DNA of 12,162 bases from Thermoleophilia bacterium. GTDB lineage: Bacteria; Actinomycetota; Thermoleophilia; Gaiellales; SKUG01. The stretch spans positions 1 through 12,162 of the forward strand of contig JAOPYU010000349.1 of the NCBI GenBank assembly GCA_025964455.1, in the 5' to 3' direction. Both the position numbers and the translations under genes were made by a program. The notes beneath the pieces are model-generated. The model was not told the origin of the DNA. It was given only the letters and a program-made list of their open reading frames with translations, and did no database searches. Below are positions 1 to 6,953 of this stretch, piece after piece (position 1 is the first letter of the stretch; each line of letters opens with the position of its first letter).

Positions 1-417
1 CTGATCGGCCGCGGGACCGTCTCCACGTACCCGCGCCACATCCGCCAGCTCTTCGGCCTGCGCCAGTCGCGCGTGACCGATGCACTCGTGCGCTGGCCGC
101 TGCGCTGGGCGAACGGTCACCTGTACCGGCACCCGCGACACGCGGTCGCCCTGCTTCGGTTCCTGTCTCCGTCGACCGTGCCGATCGTGGCTCCCGTGCT
201 GCTCGGGATCCCCGCCGAGCGAGACGAGACCGTCACGCCGCGCGAGGCGCAGCGCCGCGCCGGCGTGGACGTGCCCGCCGAGGCGCACCCCGAGTTCCGG
301 GCGCGCCAGCGCGAACGCGTGTTCACGCATGGCGAGGCCCCGAGCGACGCCGGACTCATCGAGTCGCAGCAGCACTTCGGGGCCCTCGACCCAAACCAGG
401 CAGGCATGCCCGCCTGA
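1..417 (+). CDS. C-terminal part of a possible DUF2236/MpaB-like oxygenase family protein (5' truncated by window edge)
   Basis: The frame is open from base 1 to a TGA at 415-417, so only the last 138 residues are visible and the true start lies outside the window. The sequence begins LIGRGTVSTYPRHIRQLFGL and continues through an Arg/Ala-rich helical stretch to STVPIVAPVLLGIPA, then a TPREAQRRAG segment. This pattern (short 'YPRH..R..FGL' motif, hydrophobic 'P.VAPVLLGIP', then 'TP.EA.RR') is reminiscent of C-termini of actinobacterial DUF2236 (MpaB/latex-clearing-like, heme-dependent oxygenase) proteins. No catalytic residue of that family is in view, so the assignment rests on resemblance alone. 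An ATG at 80 is in another frame. The internal GTG at 73 could serve as a start, but the upstream codons are equally gene-like. The gene converges on the EF-hand gene, with only 12 bases between stop codons. Confidence 0.4.
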   Translation: MIGRGTVSTYPRHIRQLFGLRQSRVTDALVRWPLRWANGHLYRHPRHAVALLRFLSPSTVPIVAPVLLGIPAERDETVTPREAQRRAGVDVPAEAHPEFRARQRERVFTHGEAPSDAGLIESQQHFGALDPNQAGMPA

Positions 418-429
418 CGGTCACCGGTG

Positions 430-1164
430 TCAGTCGAGCGCGCGGTACTCCGGTAGCGAGCGGAAGAACTGCTCGTTGTTCACGTGCTCGCCGTCGACGC
501 TGAGGATCTGTTCCACGCCGCGATCGGTCCAGTGCTGCGACGGGTCGCTGTGGTCACGGATCGCCCCCTGGCGGAACCGATCGAGCTCGTCCGGGTTGAG
601 CCGACCGTCGCCGACCTTCGGCATGGTCTGCCCCGGCAGCGGCGGGCCGTAGGTGTCGAGCGTCTTCTCGTCGAAGCCCGTGATGCCGCCCTTGAGCTCG
701 GCGCGCGTGAGGCGCGAATCGCCGTTGGCGTCGCTGTCGCGGAAGAACTCCACCATCGTGTGGAGCGTGCCGACGTCGCCCGTGATGCGCTCGTCGGTGC
801 CGAACTCCTGGCCGGAGCCGAGCTGGATGACCCCGTCGTGGCTGTGGTCGTACGCCTTCATGTAGCGATCGACCATGCCGTCGATCTTGGGAAACTCGAC
901 GTAATTCTTGTGGGTCTCGGGCCACGACTGTGTGTCAGTCGGGCGCTGCGGGCCGGTCGGCGGATCGTCGAGCTGCACGTCGTCGTTCGGTGGCTTCGGC
1001 GCAGGCCCGGGCTCGGGCGACGGGACCGGATGCGGACCGTGGCCCACCGGCGTGCCGCCGCCCTCGTCATCGTTGGTCAGTGCGCCGTGGAGCGCGATTC
1101 CAGCGCCGACGGCGCCTCCGACTCCCAGGCCGAGTGCGATGCCGAGTGCAGGCGTGATCTTCAT
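430..1164 (-). CDS. Exported or membrane-anchored EF-hand-like calcium-binding protein
   Basis: 244 residues from the ATG at 1164. The frame is open upstream to 1299, but MKITPALGIALGLGVGGAVG begins a typical signal/anchor segment (about 5-29), and a weak G-rich Shine-Dalgarno lies at 1172-1176. Residues 36-80 form a Pro/Gly-rich linker. The rest carries four evenly spaced EF-hand-like loops. Loop 2 is canonical (145-156, DANGDSRLTRAE: D1, N3, D5, L8, E12). Loop 1 (D106, D110, G111, I113) and loop 3 (182-193, ending GDGRLNPDE) are partly degenerate. Loop 4 (220-231, D224, G225, E231) is weaker. The loops are followed by F/L-rich helices such as DELDRFRQG and EQFFRSL, as in EF-hand pairs. I infer an extracytoplasmic Ca2+-binding or Ca2+-stabilised protein, partner unknown. 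There is no lipobox cysteine, so it is not a lipoprotein. It is transcribed divergently from the hydrolase at 1267 across 102 bases, which may share regulation. Confidence 0.75.
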   Translation of the reverse strand: MKITPALGIALGLGVGGAVGAGIALHGALTNDDEGGGTPVGHGPHPVPSPEPGPAPKPPNDDVQLDDPPTGPQRPTDTQSWPETHKNYVEFPKIDGMVDRYMKAYDHSHDGVIQLGSGQEFGTDERITGDVGTLHTMVEFFRDSDANGDSRLTRAELKGGITGFDEKTLDTYGPPLPGQTMPKVGDGRLNPDELDRFRQGAIRDHSDPSQHWTDRGVEQILSVDGEHVNNEQFFRSLPEYRALD

Positions 1165-1266
1165 GGTGGTACCCCCGATGTCCCGAGCGGCCATCCCAGC
1201 CGCTGCCCATCGGAGTGTCGACGGAACCAACCAGTCCGTAACGCCCCGCGTGGGAAGATAGGTGGG

Positions 1267-2130
1267 ATGCCCCGACGCCCTCCACACAACCGCCGACACA
1301 CCGCCGCACGGGCATCAGCGCTCGTGCTCGTTGGTCTCGCCACGGCGCGCCTCGCAAGGGGCCGACGTGTGGCCGCCACGCCGATCGCGGACGGACTCGA
1401 CTCGTGGGAGCGCACCGTGCGTCGCACATGGCGCACCCTGGCCAGCGCCGCCGAGCGGACCATCGCTCGCATCGACGCGGTTGGCGAGCCCGCGCCGGGG
1501 CTCGGCGCAGGGTGCGCGCCCGTGCTCGTGTTCGGCGGCTACGCCAATCACGAGAGCGCGGTCGGCGCGATCGCACGCTCGCTCGCGCGCGATGGATTCG
1601 ACGTCCACACCATGACCATTCCGGGCCACGGGATGGGCGACGTGCGCGAGCAGCGGCTTGCCGTGCGGCGGCGCGTCGAGCAGGTGCGTGCGGCGACCGG
1701 AGCCGACCGCGTCGACCTGGTCGGCTACAGCCACGGCGGCTACGTGGCGCGGGCAGCCGCGCAATTCGACGGCGGCGACGCCTCGATCGGCAGGGTCGTC
1801 ACCCTCGCCACGGCGAACGCCGGATTCGACTTCGGTCGGTTCAACGCCGTCGCGGATCGGATCCTGCCGCTCGCGGTGCGCCAGGTGCGGCGCGGCAGCG
1901 AACTCATCGAGGAGCTGCTCGCCACGGGCGTCCATGCCGACGTCGTGGCGATCGGATCACACGGCCACGACCTGATCATCCCGGCGCGTTCGGGCGTGAT
2001 CGAGGGCAAGCGCTTCGTCGCGATCGACGAGGGCCGCCGCCTCGGGCCGCTCTCGCGCGTGACGCACCTGCGCGTGCTCACCGATGCGCACGCCTACGAG
2101 CTGCTGCGCGGCGTCCTCGCGGGCGCCTGA
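1267..2130 (+). CDS. Alpha/beta hydrolase (lipase/esterase-like) with N-terminal hydrophobic segment
   Basis: 287 residues. The ATG at 1267 is preceded by a purine-rich GGAAG at 1253-1257. The same frame is open far upstream, but that part is the antisense of the EF-hand gene. An Arg-rich N-terminus is followed by a hydrophobic stretch (about 17-30) that could be a membrane anchor or poor signal peptide. The core fold is clear: VLVFGGYANHES (87-97) occupies the oxyanion-loop position, with GG replacing the usual HG. Strand VDLVGY leads into the nucleophile elbow G153-Y-S155-H-G157. D235 (in GHDLIIP) is the likely acid, and H267 (VTHLRVLTD) the likely catalytic histidine. Spacing and motifs resemble actinobacterial lipases and PGAP1-like esterases. 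The substrate cannot be told from sequence; an ester or lipid at the membrane or cell surface is an inference. It converges with the secreted protein at 2165 and is divergent from the EF-hand gene. Confidence 0.85.
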   Translation: MPRRPPHNRRHTAARASALVLVGLATARLARGRRVAATPIADGLDSWERTVRRTWRTLASAAERTIARIDAVGEPAPGLGAGCAPVLVFGGYANHESAVGAIARSLARDGFDVHTMTIPGHGMGDVREQRLAVRRRVEQVRAATGADRVDLVGYSHGGYVARAAAQFDGGDASIGRVVTLATANAGFDFGRFNAVADRILPLAVRQVRRGSELIEELLATGVHADVVAIGSHGHDLIIPARSGVIEGKRFVAIDEGRRLGPLSRVTHLRVLTDAHAYELLRGVLAGA

Positions 2131-2144
2131 GCAGCCGCGGCTGC
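2131..2144. other. 14-bp perfect palindrome between converging genes
   Basis: GCAGCCGCGGCTGC follows directly after the hydrolase stop codon and is perfectly self-complementary, able to form a 5-bp stem with a CGCG loop. It sits in the 34-base gap between the converging hydrolase and secreted-protein genes. It may help end transcripts, but there is no T-run on either side and the local composition is very GC-rich, so a chance palindrome is possible. Confidence 0.3.
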
Positions 2145-2164
2145 GCGGGGGCGGCAGCGCGGGG

Positions 2165-2845
2165 CTACTTGGCGCGGAAGTAGGAGACCTTCGAGCCGAC
2201 CTTGCCGCCGGCGGCCACCTTGATGACGAGCTTCAGCTTGGCGCCGTCCAGCTTCTCGGAGACCTTGATGTCGCTGCAGTACACGCGGGTGGACGTCTTG
2301 GGGATCGTGTACGTGATGACCTTCTTCTGCGCGCCGACGAGGCGGGTGCCGTTGTAGATCGCGCACGTGGCGACGGCCTTCTTCGCGTTCGTGACGAAGG
2401 AGCCGGTGATGTTCGTGGCCGTGATCAGGCTGTACTGGATGAGCGACTGCGGGCCCATCGCGAGCTGTGTCGGGACGACGAACGACTGCAGCGGGGTGTA
2501 GCCGCGAGCCTCGAAGTCGGGGGTGCGCCAGTAACCCACGTAGAAGTAGTTGCCGGCGTAGAGCACGTGGTCGACGGTCGCCGACGTCACCGCGTCGAGC
2601 TCGCTCAGGAAGTCGCCACCGGACGTCGAGACGAGGTCGCCCTCGGCGGTCAGGGCGCCGGAGCTGCCGATCGAGATCCAGTGCATGGTCTCGCCCGTCG
2701 GACCGTTGGTCCAGGTGAGCGTGGGCTTGCCCGTCGCGATGCTGGCGGCGGTCGGGCCGGTCAGGACCGGCGGGGTCGCGGCGAGCGCCGAGGACGCGGT
2801 GAGCATCGTCAGGGCGAGTGCGAGCACGAGGATTCGAGCGAACAT
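2165..2845 (-). CDS. Secreted protein of unknown function with signal peptide and two cysteines
   Basis: 226 residues from the ATG at 2845, with AAGGA at 2855-2859 nine bases upstream. The N-terminus is a textbook signal peptide: short positive n-region (R4), hydrophobic core 5-16 and a cleavage site near ASSALA-A (after 22 or 23). The mature part begins TPPVLTGPTAASIATGKPTL and is rich in Thr, Ser, Val and aromatic residues in beta-strand-like alternation (VYAGNYFYVGYW-like region 94-106), suggesting a beta-sandwich, possibly FN3-like. C161 and C190 are the only cysteines and could form a disulfide outside the cell. The C-terminus is Lys-rich (KLKLVIKVAAGGKVGSKVSY). I do not recognise a named family. 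It lies 94 bases downstream of the site-2 protease gene on the same strand, with a hairpin and a possible promoter between, so it is probably its own unit. Confidence 0.8.
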   Translation of the reverse strand: MFARILVLALALTMLTASSALAATPPVLTGPTAASIATGKPTLTWTNGPTGETMHWISIGSSGALTAEGDLVSTSGGDFLSELDAVTSATVDHVLYAGNYFYVGYWRTPDFEARGYTPLQSFVVPTQLAMGPQSLIQYSLITATNITGSFVTNAKKAVATCAIYNGTRLVGAQKKVITYTIPKTSTRVYCSDIKVSEKLDGAKLKLVIKVAAGGKVGSKVSYFRAK

Positions 2846-2886
2846 GGAGCGACGTCCTTGCAGAGGGTCATGGCCGGAGAGCGGCG

Positions 2887-2892
2887 ATCATA
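2887..2892 (-). promoter_or_regulatory. Possible -10 element of the secreted-protein gene
   Basis: On the minus strand the bases read TATGAT, five of six matches to the sigma-70 consensus TATAAT, in an otherwise very GC-rich stretch. It is 41 bases upstream of the start codon, leaving a short leader with the AAGGA site. No good -35 is seen at the expected distance, so this is a suggestion only. Confidence 0.35.
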
Positions 2893-2923
2893 CGACACAG
2901 GTCGGCGCGGGATCCACCCGACT

Positions 2924-2942
2924 TGATCCGGCGCTCGGATCA
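2924..2942 (-). terminator. Hairpin over the stop codon of the site-2 protease gene
   Basis: TGATCCG and CGGATCA form a perfect 7-bp stem around the 5-base loop AGCGC (minus strand). The stop codon of the protease gene (2940-2942) is the first triplet of the hairpin. There is no U-tract, so it would be an atypical terminator or an mRNA 3'-end stabiliser. It separates the protease from the secreted-protein gene. Confidence 0.4.
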
Positions 2943-4268
2943 GCCGCGCGCGCGGCCGATGTCGTTGTCCAGGCCGATGAAGAACAGCAGCAGCACGAGC
3001 GCGAGCCCGACCATCGAGTAGCGCTCGAACGCGGCGCGCGGCATCGGACGTCGGCGCACGGCTTCGAGCAGGCCGAACAGCAGGTGGCCGCCGTCGAGCG
3101 GCAGCAGCGGAAGCAGGTTCATCACCGCCAGAATGAGGCTGATCACCCCCACATAGCGCAGGATCTGTCCGGCCTGGTCGACCTCGTCGGAGACCTGGAC
3201 GATGCCGACGACGCTCCCGACGTCCTCCCGGATCTCCTTGTCGAAGAACACGCGTGGCAGGCGCGACAGGTTGCCCCACGTCACCTGGCGGATCTCCGTG
3301 CCGGCGACCTTGAGCCCGCGCCACACGCCGATCCCCTCGCGACCGCTCACCTGCACCTCGAGCTGCGAGCCGCGTGGCAGCAGCACGCCGATGCGAGGCC
3401 GATCCTCGCCGTCGCCCGAGGCCGCGCCGTCGCCATCGAGCCTGCGCGGCGTGATCGTCTTCGTGACCTCGTCGCCGTCGGTCGTGCGCCACGACATGCG
3501 GATCGGCTTGCCGACGCCCTTCACGACGCGCTCGTTGAAGTCGTTGACGTCGGTGCCGACCACATCGCCGTTCCAGCCCGTGATGCGTGACTGCTTCGTG
3601 AGACCCGCCTCGGCCGCCGGGCTCCCCTGCTCCACCCCGCCGAGTCGGAACGGTTCAGTGATCTCATAGGTCGGGATCCAGAAGGCGTAGAAGCCGGTGA
3701 GCACCACGAGCGCCACGACCAGGTTCACGAACGGGCCGGCGAAGATCACGGTCATCCGGCGCCACAGCGACGCGCGCCAGTAGGCCTGCGGGTGGGCGTC
3801 GTCGAGCAGGGCCTCGACGCGCTCGCGTGAGCTGTCGAGTGTCGCTCGCGCATCGCCCTTCTCGGGCGCATCGGCTGCCACGCGCGCGAGCACGTCGCGC
3901 ACCTCGCCGAGTGGGGCGAGCAGCCCGTCGGGGCCATCGGCGTGTGCGATCGAGCGCCGCGCCGCGTCCAGCACGAGGCGGTCGTCGCCGTCGACGAGCG
4001 GCAGGACCTTCTCGTACTCCCAGCCGAGTCGCTCGGAGACCTCGCCGGGCTGGGGCGGGAACATCCCGGGGAGCTTCACGAAACCGCCCGCGGGAATCGC
4101 GCCGATGCCGTATTCCACCTCGCCGATCTTCCGCTTGAACAGCGCGGGCGGGAAGAACACGTAGAACTTCGTGGCGCGCACCCCGACCGCGCGCGCGGCC
4201 AGGAAGTGTCCGAGCTCGTGGACGACCACGAGCAGGATCAGGGCGACGATGACGAGCGCGAACGACAT
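2940..4268 (-). CDS. rseP: Site-2 intramembrane metalloprotease (RseP/RIP1 family)
   Basis: 442 residues. The ATG at 4268 gives MSFALVIVALILLVVVHELG, the usual family N-terminus; the frame runs on to 4355 but without membrane-protein character. The enzyme cleaves transmembrane segments of substrates such as anti-sigma factors, inside the membrane. Visible: zinc motif HELGH (17-21) in TM1; GAIPAGGFVKLPG (56-68), the membrane beta-loop motif; FAGPFVN (176-182); one PDZ domain at about 205-275 (GVEQGSPAAEAGL); NLLPLLPLDGGH (384-395) with D392 as third zinc ligand; and a last TM about 418-432. About 100 residues (70-168) separate the beta-loop from FAGP, where RseP/RIP1 proteins as I recall them have some 30-40. 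This part is acidic and helical. The Asp/Gly-rich stretch GDGAASGDGEDR (279-290) is a flexible loop. The family member usually follows dxr directly; here a plus-strand gene intervenes, so it probably has its own promoter in 4269-4395. Substrate unknown. Confidence 0.93.
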   Translation of the reverse strand: MSFALVIVALILLVVVHELGHFLAARAVGVRATKFYVFFPPALFKRKIGEVEYGIGAIPAGGFVKLPGMFPPQPGEVSERLGWEYEKVLPLVDGDDRLVLDAARRSIAHADGPDGLLAPLGEVRDVLARVAADAPEKGDARATLDSSRERVEALLDDAHPQAYWRASLWRRMTVIFAGPFVNLVVALVVLTGFYAFWIPTYEITEPFRLGGVEQGSPAAEAGLTKQSRITGWNGDVVGTDVNDFNERVVKGVGKPIRMSWRTTDGDEVTKTITPRRLDGDGAASGDGEDRPRIGVLLPRGSQLEVQVSGREGIGVWRGLKVAGTEIRQVTWGNLSRLPRVFFDKEIREDVGSVVGIVQVSDEVDQAGQILRYVGVISLILAVMNLLPLLPLDGGHLLFGLLEAVRRRPMPRAAFERYSMVGLALVLLLFFIGLDNDIGRARG

Positions 4269-4395
4269 GCCCCTGATCTTGTCAGATGGGCCGCGTGGGT
4301 TCGCGGCGGGCCCGACGCAGGGCCCGTGCAACGCCGCGGCGCCGCCCGCCGACACTCAGGTGGACGGTTTGCATCGCTGGTTGGGGGACGGGCGC

Positions 4396-4890
4396 ATGTC
4401 GGGATTCATCGGGGGACTCACGGGTGGTCGCATCGCGATCGCACTCGGCACGATCGGCGTTGGCGCGCTGGTGGGCGGCGCCGTCGCCGACACCAAGGGC
4501 ACGGACGTCGGATCCGGCGCCCTCATCGGAGGCCTCTCGGCAGCGGCGGGCATCGCCCTCCTCTTCGGCGGCATGCACGCATTCGGGCGATTCGCGCGCC
4601 CATCAGGCACCGCGGCGTCGCTCGCGGCGAGCGCCGGAGCCCGCCAGCTGACCCCGCTGGCGACCACGATGGCTTCCACCTCACCGACGATCGCCAACGC
4701 CACGGCTGCGGCGACCCGCTCGCTCACCACGACGTCTTCACTCGTCTCGCTCGCTTCGCGCCCGAGCCTGTTCGCGCCGCTCGCGGCGACCGTGCCGGCG
4801 ATCGCGCGCACGCCGATCCTGCCGATGGCAGCGCCCGCCGCCGGAATGGGATCCACGTTCGTGGACGCCCTGCGCATCTTCGTGCGCTGA
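4396..4890 (+). CDS. Small glycine-rich membrane protein of unknown function
   Basis: 164 residues from the ATG at 4396, preceded by a G-rich GGGGGA (4384-4389). The frame is open back to 4171, but that part overlaps the protease gene. Codon third positions are strongly G/C in this frame and not in the opposite-strand frame covering 4356-5195, which supports a real plus-strand gene. Two hydrophobic, glycine-zipper-like segments are seen: 12-31 (GRIAIALGTIGVGALVGGAV) and about 41-61 (ALIGGLSAAAGIALLFGGM), joined by a short polar loop (DTKGTDVGS). The remaining 100 residues are a low-complexity Ala/Thr/Ser/Pro tail without charges of note. I do not recognise the family; a helical-hairpin membrane protein is all that can be said. 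It sits against the direction of the dxr-rseP cluster, divergent from rseP and convergent with dxr. Confidence 0.6.
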   Translation: MSGFIGGLTGGRIAIALGTIGVGALVGGAVADTKGTDVGSGALIGGLSAAAGIALLFGGMHAFGRFARPSGTAASLAASAGARQLTPLATTMASTSPTIANATAAATRSLTTTSSLVSLASRPSLFAPLAATVPAIARTPILPMAAPAAGMGSTFVDALRIFVR

Positions 4891-4942
4891 GCAGGTCGCG
4901 CCGGCGCCGCCCGCCGTGTGTGCAGGCATTTCATCCACGAGT

Positions 4943-4964
4943 TCCCGAATCGTCCGCCTCGGGA
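4943..4964 (-). terminator. Weak hairpin between dxr and the converging membrane-protein gene
   Basis: TCCCGAG and TTCGGGA on the minus strand form a stem of six Watson-Crick pairs plus one G-U around an 8-base loop, 17 bases past the dxr stop. It lies between converging genes and could act for either. There is no U-run; on the plus strand it is followed by TGGACAAAAC. A nearby 10-bp palindrome (4898-4907, GCGCCGGCGC) may be chance. Confidence 0.3.
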
Positions 4965-4980
4965 TGGACAAAACCGGAAC

Positions 4981-6156
4981 TCAGACGCGTGCTGCGAGCG
5001 CGGTCTGCGCAGCAGCCCGTGCCCGCGCATCGAGCTCGTGCGCGGCCTCGAGCGACTCGGGCGAGTCCCTCGCCTCCACGTGGTCGAGCGCGGCCTCGAC
5101 GACGTCCGCGATCTCGAGGAACCCGAGCCCGCCGTCGAGGAACGCGGCCACGGCGACCTCGTTCGCAGCATTGAGGACGCACGGGGCGCCGCCACCGAGG
5201 CGTGCCGCGTCCCGCGCGAGGCGCAGGCACCGGAAGGTCGCCATGTCCGGCTCCTCGAAGGCGAGCGACGGCATCTCGGCCAGGTCGAGCCGCCGCGCCG
5301 CCGCCACGGCGGGGCGCACCGGGTGGTGCAGCGCCCATGCGATCGGTACGCGCATGTCCGGCCACCCGAGGTGGGCGAGCAGCGATCCGTCGCGGTGGCG
5401 CACCAGTGCGTGCACGATGCTGTCGGGATGGACGATGACCTCGACCTCGCGCTCGGGCAGTCCGAACAGGACCATCGCCTCGATGAGTTCGAGCCCCTTG
5501 TTCATGAGGGTCGCCGAATCGATCGTGATCTTGCCGCCCATCGCCCAGGTCGGGTGCTGCAGCGCCTGCGCCACGGTCACGTCGGCGAGCTCGCCGCTCG
5601 TGCGCCCCCGGAAGGGCCCGCCGCTCGCGGTCAACACGAGCGATTCGATCTCATCCGGCGCGCTCGACCCGATGCACTGCTGCAGCGCGGAGTGCTCGCT
5701 GTCGACCGGGATGATCGACGCTCCCGTGCGCGCCGCAGTCGACATGCACAGCGCGCCCGCCGCGACCAGGCTCTCCTTGTTGGCGAGCGCCACGTCGATG
5801 CCGCGATCGAGCGCCGCCAGGGTCGCTTCCAGCCCGCTGAATCCGACGACGGCATTCAGCACCAGGTCAGGCTCGGTGCGCTCGATCAGCTCGACCACGC
5901 TCGCGGCGGTCGTCACCGCGTGCGCGCCATCGCCGGCCGCTCGTCGCACCTGCGCCGATGCTTCCGCGTCCGCCAGGTGGACATGCTCGACTCCGAACGC
6001 GGCCGCCTGCTCGAGCAGCGGCTCCCACGACGTGCCAGCCGCCAGCCCGACGAGCTCGAGCCCGCTCGAGCCCACCGGTTCACCCGCGAGCACGTCGAGC
6101 GCCTGCACGCCGATCGACCCGGTCGAGCCGAGCACCAGCACCCGCCGCGTCGTCAC
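4981..6156 (-). CDS. dxr: 1-deoxy-D-xylulose 5-phosphate reductoisomerase
   Basis: 391 residues from the GTG at 6156, which overlaps the cdsA stop as GTGA. An ATG at 6177 inside cdsA would add seven residues, but family members start just before the NADPH-binding strand. It catalyses the second step of the MEP isoprenoid pathway, turning DXP into MEP with NADPH and a divalent metal, in the cytosol. Visible: RVLVLGSTGSIG (5-16), the nucleotide-binding loop; ANKESL (125-130); metal ligands D152 and E154 in VDSEHSA and E223 in MNKGLE; SGGPFR (178-183), the substrate loop; HPTW (201-204) followed by MGGKITIDSATLMNKG; and the C-terminal helical domain with LNAANEVAVAAFL (328-340). Length is normal for the family. 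It is the last gene of the tight minus-strand block and feeds precursor to uppS two genes upstream. Confidence 0.97.
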   Translation of the reverse strand: MTTRRVLVLGSTGSIGVQALDVLAGEPVGSSGLELVGLAAGTSWEPLLEQAAAFGVEHVHLADAEASAQVRRAAGDGAHAVTTAASVVELIERTEPDLVLNAVVGFSGLEATLAALDRGIDVALANKESLVAAGALCMSTAARTGASIIPVDSEHSALQQCIGSSAPDEIESLVLTASGGPFRGRTSGELADVTVAQALQHPTWAMGGKITIDSATLMNKGLELIEAMVLFGLPEREVEVIVHPDSIVHALVRHRDGSLLAHLGWPDMRVPIAWALHHPVRPAVAAARRLDLAEMPSLAFEEPDMATFRCLRLARDAARLGGGAPCVLNAANEVAVAAFLDGGLGFLEIADVVEAALDHVEARDSPESLEAAHELDARARAAAQTALAARV

Positions 6157-6953
6157 AGGGCACCCGCGAAGAAGCACCCGACGTACATCACGGGGATGGC
6201 CATCACGAGCGCGTCGATGCGGTCGAGCATGCCACCGTGCTCGCCGAGGATCGCACCCGAATCCTTGACCCCGGCACTGCGCTTGAGCAGCGACTCGAAC
6301 AGGTCACCGAGCGGCGTCACGAGCGCGACGGCGATGCCGATCCCGAACGCCTCCTTGCCTGAGAACTCCGGGGTGTCGACCAGGAAGTGGCCGTACCACA
6401 TGACGAAGGTGCCCACGAGCACGCCACCGACGAATCCCTCGATGCTCTTGTTGGGGCTGATGCGCGGCGCCAGCTTGTGCCGACCGAACATGCGCCCGAG
6501 CGTGTACGCGCCCGTGTCGTTGAGGAACACCGATGCGATGAGCAGCGTCAGGATCCCGAAGCCGTGCTCGCTCTGGCGCAGCACCACGGCGAGGCCGGCG
6601 GCCGGCGCCAGGTAGGCCACGGGCATGAGCGTCGCGAGGATCGACGTGATCGGCTCCGCGCGCTCGACCGAGATCCCCTGGAAAGTCATCAGCAACGGCA
6701 CGGCCGCCAGCATGGCCAGGAAGATCCCCGGCTCGCTCAGCTGCCACGCGAGGAGCGGAGCGAGCCCCACGGGCACGAAGGCGGCGGGGACAAAGGGCGC
6801 CTGCGGGCGGAGCATCTGGCAGAGCTCGAGCGCTGCGATGCCGACCGCGCCCGCCAGCAGGATCGCCAGCAGCAGGCTGTCGGCGAAGCTGCTCCACAGC
6901 ACCAGGTACAGGATCGGCACGCCGATCGCCGCGACGATGAGCCGGCTCTTCAC
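6153..6953 (-). CDS. cdsA: Phosphatidate cytidylyltransferase (CDP-diacylglycerol synthase)
   Basis: 266 residues from the GTG at 6953, whose bases overlap the uppS stop as GTGA; the frame continues upstream to 7388 only as a shadow of uppS. The enzyme joins CTP and phosphatidic acid to make CDP-diacylglycerol, the branch point of phospholipid synthesis, in the inner membrane. The protein is largely hydrophobic, with about seven or eight membrane segments (for example 5-20, 27-45, 56-70, 78-92, 104-124, 132-148, 172-190, 202-216, 248-264). The CdsA signature is complete at 221-247: S221, K224-R225, K230-D231, H239-G240-G241 and D244-R245-I-D247, which bind metal and nucleotide. NDTGAY (145-150) and PNKSIEG (167-173) are further conserved blocks. 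It is translationally coupled on both sides (uppS and dxr). Confidence 0.95.
   Translation of the reverse strand: MKSRLIVAAIGVPILYLVLWSSFADSLLLAILLAGAVGIAALELCQMLRPQAPFVPAAFVPVGLAPLLAWQLSEPGIFLAMLAAVPLLMTFQGISVERAEPITSILATLMPVAYLAPAAGLAVVLRQSEHGFGILTLLIASVFLNDTGAYTLGRMFGRHKLAPRISPNKSIEGFVGGVLVGTFVMWYGHFLVDTPEFSGKEAFGIGIAVALVTPLGDLFESLLKRSAGVKDSGAILGEHGGMLDRIDALVMAIPVMYVGCFFAGAL

Noticed and set aside
415..432. Palindrome CACCGGTG between the converging first two genes as a terminator
   Set aside because: Only 8 bp with no room for a loop, and no T-run; more likely chance.
484..1266. A long open plus-strand frame that runs in phase into the hydrolase, suggesting a 548-residue protein
   Set aside because: This part is the antisense of the EF-hand gene and has no domain features; the hydrolase homology and ribosome-site evidence place the start at 1267.
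2084..3590. Two overlapping plus-strand open frames of 280 and 301 codons opposite the secreted protein and protease
   Set aside because: They are antisense to well-supported genes and encode low-complexity Arg/Ala/His-rich sequence typical of shadows in high-G+C DNA.
4356..5195. Minus-strand open frame of 279 codons over the small membrane-protein gene
   Set aside because: The product is Arg/Ser/Pro/Ala-rich with no recognisable domain, overlaps the C-terminus of dxr, and the third-position G/C bias favours the plus-strand frame at 4396-4890.
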